From: Pseudoneurospora amorphoporcata
Taxonomy: Eukaryota; Ascomycota; Sordariomycetes; Sordariales; Sordariaceae
Direction of reading: 5' to 3'
DNA length: 64,000 nt
Assembly: GCA_033297205.1 (NCBI GenBank)
Contig: MU859190.1
Coordinates: 1-64,000, forward strand
The notes under the pieces are model-generated. The model saw only the letters and a list, made by a program, of their open reading frames with translations. It was not told where the DNA came from and searched no databases. Numbering within the stretch: position 1 is the first letter of the stretch; each line of letters starts with the position of its first letter. Shown here piece by piece: positions 60,201 to 64,000 of the stretch. The position numbers and the translations under genes are program-made.

Positions 60201-60584
60201 CCTAAAAAAGATGATGGTCTGATTACTGAGATAACGTTCAGCCCAGAATGAACATACCAGTGACGGTACGAGACACTAATCCGCCGGCCCCAGCACACTA
60301 TTCAATTTGGTCCTCGTGTAAAACCGCAACGCAACAAAGGTGAGTGCAACCAGCCATGTTATTATTGCACAAGCCATGATGTCGGCGTCGAGTGGTCGTC
60401 CGGCCTTGTCTGGTATTTTCCATTCTTGCCAGTATGTCCCGTTGACTGTTCCATTCGCGCTGGTCGTCACGTTGAAAGTCCCGTACCCATTCCCCCCGAC
60501 CATCGAATTTGCACCACCACCACCTTGTCCGCCCGTTCCTGTCTCCGCTGTGTCGTCTGCTGGCGTCGCTAGATCGATCGTCAT

Positions 60585-61785
60585 GGAGCCTCTCGTGGTT
60601 TGACACTGAGGCCTGCCTATCGCAGCGGAACTTGGAGCATGATAGGCCGCCCAAAAGAGGAGTTCCGGCCGTCGTGACCCGGTAGTTGCTGTCCTCTTTT
60701 TGCTCGTGGCCGCATGCAATGTCACACCCCCTCACGACACCGACAAGAAAAGTCCGGGGTAAATAGGTAGAGGTAGTCAGAGCGCTGACAAGGGCTGCTT
60801 GTTTTCTGCTGTCAGGAACTCGGTAAATATCTCCCGATTTTCGTGGACCCTCTTGGGTTCACCTGGTGGCTTGTGGTGACACTACCCGTCGTGAATAGCG
60901 AGCGGTGCGTTCACGTCTGGTTGCGCCCCTGGATGGGAGCCACCTGAAGGGGGCGCAAGGTCGCCGCCACAATTCAAAAACCTGGGGTAATGACAGGGGT
61001 CAGGTTGGTGATGACCCCGACGGCCTCTTCATCGCATGTTTCTGCTGTGTTCATGTTTTGCTAGCGTGATGTGCCTAGCAGGCATTCGACCGGATTTGGC
61101 TAACCGGTGAACAGGAATAGGGCGAAAACAGGCACCGGAGCCGATCCTCTGTGACCTTGGAAGTTCATTCTCCTGGCGGCCAAAGTTACGACAGCGTTAG
61201 CCTAGAGCTGCGGACTCGATCCGTTTGGGACATGTTGAAATGCTGTTGTCAGACTCCTGGGCTTCTGTGTTTACTGTCCAATGGTGGGGTGAAGTGCCAA
61301 TGGTGATGGATTACGGATGGATGGGAGGTCTTGAAAGTCGGTTGGTATTGCGATTGGCTGGGGGAGGTGAGTTTTGGATTGCTTTGATATTGCAACTTCC
61401 GTCGCTCTGTCCTCGTCATACTGTATTATACCCATCCCATTCAGCCTCGTCCTTTTAAATTCCGGATCTTCTCCGATCAAATGACACATAGGCTCGGGAT
61501 TTTCGCTCTGCTCCAGGCTCCACGGAGCATGTTCCTGCGGGAAGGATTCGAGCGGAAACTACCAGATGAGGGGAAGAAGAAGCAGGCACCCACGGCACGG
61601 CATATCTCCGGGGAAAACGTGCTGCCCCGTGCCTGGCCCCAGCCTTCCCGGAGGCGAAATGTATACCCTCACCCTGGTTTGATTGTTGGCGTGGTACATT
61701 GTGGGTTTTAGACGGGGAAGGTAACAGGGGTTAAAACTAATAAAATCACAGGCACGAGGAAGAATGCTCTGCAAATACGCCTATC
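60585..61785. other. Upstream region of the Pth11-like gene
   Basis: No further gene. The frame of exon A is open upstream to an ATG at 60725, giving an alternative, 47-codon-longer start, but that part has no membrane-protein character. Frames at 61225-61711 are not protein-like. Confidence 0.45.
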
Positions 61786-61992
61786 CCTTTAGCGGTGAAA
61801 TCGTATCATTTTTGCCAAGAAAATCCGTATGGCCAACCGATTGGCCAATTTTTATCCACTTGTACATCTTGGCCACGCAGATAACTGAGCCTTGCCAGCT
61901 TTGGCGTGTTCTTGGCGAATTTTTGGGTGGTCACCAAGTACTGAAAGTAGAGATTGTCTTGGCAAAAAATGATACGATTTCACCGCTAAAGG
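61786..61992. mobile_element. Miniature inverted-repeat element (MITE), 207 bp
   Basis: Left arm 61786-61820 and right arm 61957-61992 are inverted copies that match over 35 bases with a single T insertion: CCTTTAGCGGTGAAATCG..., TATCATTTTT, GCCAAGA. The 136-bp centre has no coding potential. The near-perfect arms indicate a young insertion. Flanking bases (CCTATC and AATAAG) show no clear target duplication. It is unrelated to the 8-bp-TSD family at 18914-25933. Confidence 0.85.
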
Positions 61993-63546
61993 AATAAGAG
62001 GTTTGTGTGCGGTTAACTCTTTCTCACTTTGAGATCAGGCGATTTCAGCCAATCAGATAGCGTGGTTAGACCTGTCCTGCGTTGTAAACCACCCTGTAAG
62101 AAAATATGGGGTTTGAACCACGCTAACAATCAAACCAGCATCAATAGGTAACTTCAAACCCACTTTGACTTGAAGGCCGGCTAAGACATCAACCATTCAT
62201 TTAATGCTGATTCGGTGATCATTTTCCGTGACGGTTTGCCAGGACAGCTAACAGGGATGTCATCCTTGTCTTTCTGCCAAAGTGCCACATGCTCCGAGCA
62301 GGGATAATGGGATCTTGGCTTTTTACTCATGGCAACAGATCACGGAGCACGTTCGGATTTGGGAACGGCAACCAACATCTATCTGTCAACTCTACTTGTG
62401 TGAAGCCGGGATGAAGCATTATTCTCTTCTCGCACAAGCTTTTTGTCCGATCGATCGAACGAATTGTCAAAAAATTTGCTTTTATCTTTTCGGCAAAGAA
62501 CTACCATCCTTGCTGACAATAACGACATCGACCCTATCATTCATTGGCTACCTACTTTGACAGGCGGGTCTGGCGTTCCTGACATGATCCCTGGAAGCTA
62601 GCTCTAGCTAGCAAATCCACGTTGGTGAGGTGGTTGGATGGTGATGGCTTCAAAAGCGAGCTTGGCGTTGCTTGGATGAGCTTTCAGCAACTTGGCGAAG
62701 GTCGAACTAACGAGCGATTGCGGATGGAGGTATGTTGGAAGGAATTATCAAAAGCGGACGGTGTAAAGTGATGGAGAAAGAAAAGGAAAGAAAATGAAAA
62801 GCTAGTCGCTTTTCATGTATAGGTCTTTACATTCTACATCTTGAAAAAGGTTCTTAACCGGAAACTTGTCAGGGAATTCCGACTTCAGAATAAATTTATG
62901 TCCTTCACTCAATCTCACGTCTCAACCTACATGGATGCACCGATTAGATTCCCCCCCAAAAAAGTCGGAAACTACAACCTGGGTCGAGTAGAAAAGGTAG
63001 TAGAGGGTTATATGCTAGCACTTTCTAACACAAGGCTACCCAAACAAGATAAAAAGAAGCCGCCTCACCCTATTCTCCAAAACTCTACCTCTAGCCCAGA
63101 GCAATCTCCAAAGGACAAAGACATACGGCTAGACACCAACCACTAAGCGCCAACACCTTCTCTTTTATGTGTAGTATGTCTCGTCTAACGGCAAATGAAA
63201 CAAATGAAAAGCAAAGAGCCAGCCAAACAGCTCAATATACGCCTTTAACATCCACCCAAGGAGGGAAAAGAAATCCAATGAAACCTCCCTTTCCTATCCA
63301 ACCGGATTCCATCCCATCCTACCCGATCCCTTGTATAGCCGTCATTATCATTACAATTAGCGTACACGGGTCATAAACAGCCGGTCACTCGAGGCCGGTC
63401 GAGCACAGTCGACGACAGCCAAGGTCGGTCCAAGCGAGAGTCGAAGCTGACAAGACAAGCAGGCTGTCGACCGGCAACCGGAGAAGCCGCGAAGAAGCGA
63501 TCAGTCACCACAAAGGGGACCAGTCAGCATTTCTACTCCTCACGTC
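61993..63546. other. Intergenic region, no supported gene
   Basis: Only short frames, among them a 101-codon plus-strand one at 62841-63146 with Lys/Pro-rich composition and no family. CGGTCGAG-type repeats near 63388-63475 on the approach to the convergent coiled-coil gene. Nothing else recognised. Confidence 0.4.
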
Positions 63547-64000
63547 TTACGATTTCCCGAACTCATGGCTCTGTGGCAGTCCCGCGAGCTCTTCCTCTTC
63601 CTCGTCCAGCTGGCCGCCCTGAGAAGAAGAGGAAGATCCTCCATTCAACTTCCGTGCCCGCTCGACCGCCTCTTCCAGCTCTTGATGATGTCTCGCCACG
63701 ACTTGACGCATCTTGCCCAAGTTGAGCTGCAACATGTTGGTCTCCTGATCAAGCATGCCACGCTCGTGTTCCGTCAGCATCAGCCGGCGCTGTAGCATCT
63801 CGACGCGCTCGCGCTCGCACACCTGCCAGGCGTCCTTTCGGATCTGCTCGGCGGCAGCGCGGGGATCTTGGCTCATAGCTATCGTGGCCATGGTGTTGCT
63901 TGGTCGGTGCTGGCCGAGGCCTCCGGGCCCTCCTGGCATTCCCATTCCCATTCCTGCTCCGGGACCGCCGACCATGGGCTGTTGTGTTGCTTGATGCATG
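63547..64000 (-). CDS. Coiled-coil protein, C-terminal part (gene continues past window)
   Basis: The last 150 codons of a frame still open at the window edge; an ATG at 63999-63997 is present but falls inside low-complexity Gly/Met/Pro sequence (GAGMGMGMPGGPGG), so it is probably internal. After this comes a long amphipathic helix, QIRKDAWQVCERERVEMLQR onward to VVARHHQELEEAVERARKL, with regular heptads, which predicts a coiled coil of about 75 residues. The tail is Ser- and Glu-rich (GGSSSSSQGG, DEEEEELAG) and ends SHEFGKS. No family was recognised. The helical block and composition strongly favour real coding, likely a subunit of a larger complex. Confidence 0.65.
   Translation of the reverse strand, partial: MHQATQQPMVGGPGAGMGMGMPGGPGGLGQHRPSNTMATIAMSQDPRAAAEQIRKDAWQVCERERVEMLQRRLMLTEHERGMLDQETNMLQLNLGKMRQVVARHHQELEEAVERARKLNGGSSSSSQGGQLDEEEEELAGLPQSHEFGKS

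Larger units (their letters stand above)
56822..60584 (-). pseudogene. Pth11-like seven-helix receptor gene, interrupted and mutated
   Basis: Fungal rhodopsin-like membrane protein of Pth11 type, a plasma-membrane sensor family. Exon A (60584-60258) starts MTIDLATPADD and gives helix 1, then VALRFYTRTKLNSVLGPAD followed by TAG where the family has Trp. Exon B (58174-58090) carries GAGKHAWEVDTLQLP, the G-x-G-x-H block. Exon C/D (57995-57571) holds helices 3-6: AFTRISILLLYCRIF, CVPLAAFWDWSYF and CHPVNVWWVNASLHIGAH. It contains TAG stops at 57866-57864 and 57812-57810 and a one-base shift near 57935. The last exon (57455-56822) gives helix 7, AAIACACIMTLKPLIQRLF, and a Ser/Arg-rich tail. Intron 1 (58175-60257) is swollen to about 2.1 kb by transposon DNA. 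All three stops are explained by CpA-to-TpA changes. Confidence 0.85.

Noticed and set aside
1..64000. CRISPR arrays, rRNA, telomeric repeats, riboswitches
   Set aside because: No regularly spaced identical repeats with unique spacers, no rRNA-like blocks and no TTAGGG arrays were seen; a eukaryotic nuclear context also makes CRISPR and bacterial riboswitches unlikely.

Overview
The window looks like nuclear DNA of a filamentous ascomycete, most probably a Sordariomycete close to Neurospora. The evidence is short spliceosomal introns (55-150 nt, GTA[A/C/T]GT donors, GCTAAC-like branch sites), long intergenic spacers scattered with TACCTAGGTA-type repeats, fungal-only protein families, and AT-rich blocks whose changes are C-to-T/G-to-A transitions as left by repeat-induced point mutation (RIP). 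No bacterial or organellar features were seen. Genus-level placement is inference.

Layout. 1-1965: the right end of a terminal-inverted-repeat (TIR) transposon, then a mutated LINE reverse-transcriptase relic. 1966-17931: gene-poor euchromatin with a bHLH transcription factor (7912-9108) and two unrecognised proteins (11540-12532 and 16856-17254, both minus). 17937-26770: a RIP-mutated LTR retrotransposon with matching 181-bp LTRs, a TGTTG target duplication, and five nested insertions: three TIR elements with 8-bp duplications and two solo LTRs of another family with 5-bp duplications. 27512-28716: a broken tannase/feruloyl esterase gene. 30281-31786: a protein with two BED-like fingers and a DUF3237 domain. 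33393-33817: two intron-containing tRNA genes. 38982-40679: an MFS drug:H+ antiporter. 42867-45095: a MATE exporter. 48854-49518: a secreted DUF4360 protein. 54093-55249: a formate/nitrite transporter. 56822-60584: a Pth11-like seven-helix receptor gene with a ~2-kb transposon-rich insertion in an intron, three nonsense codons and a probable frameshift. 61786-61992: a miniature TIR element. 63547-64000: the 3' end of a coiled-coil protein gene running off the window.

There is no operon-like grouping. The genes act independently: regulation (bHLH, zinc-finger protein), export or uptake at membranes (MFS, MATE, FNT) and secretion (DUF4360). The most informative material is the transposon stratigraphy: exact target duplications reveal the nesting order, RIP damage tapers at the outer edges of the LTR element, and two TIR subfamilies carry different but internally matched 22-bp-spaced tip repeats. 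Exon structures were derived by hand from splice signals and frame continuity; every spliced CDS given closes to a whole number of codons.
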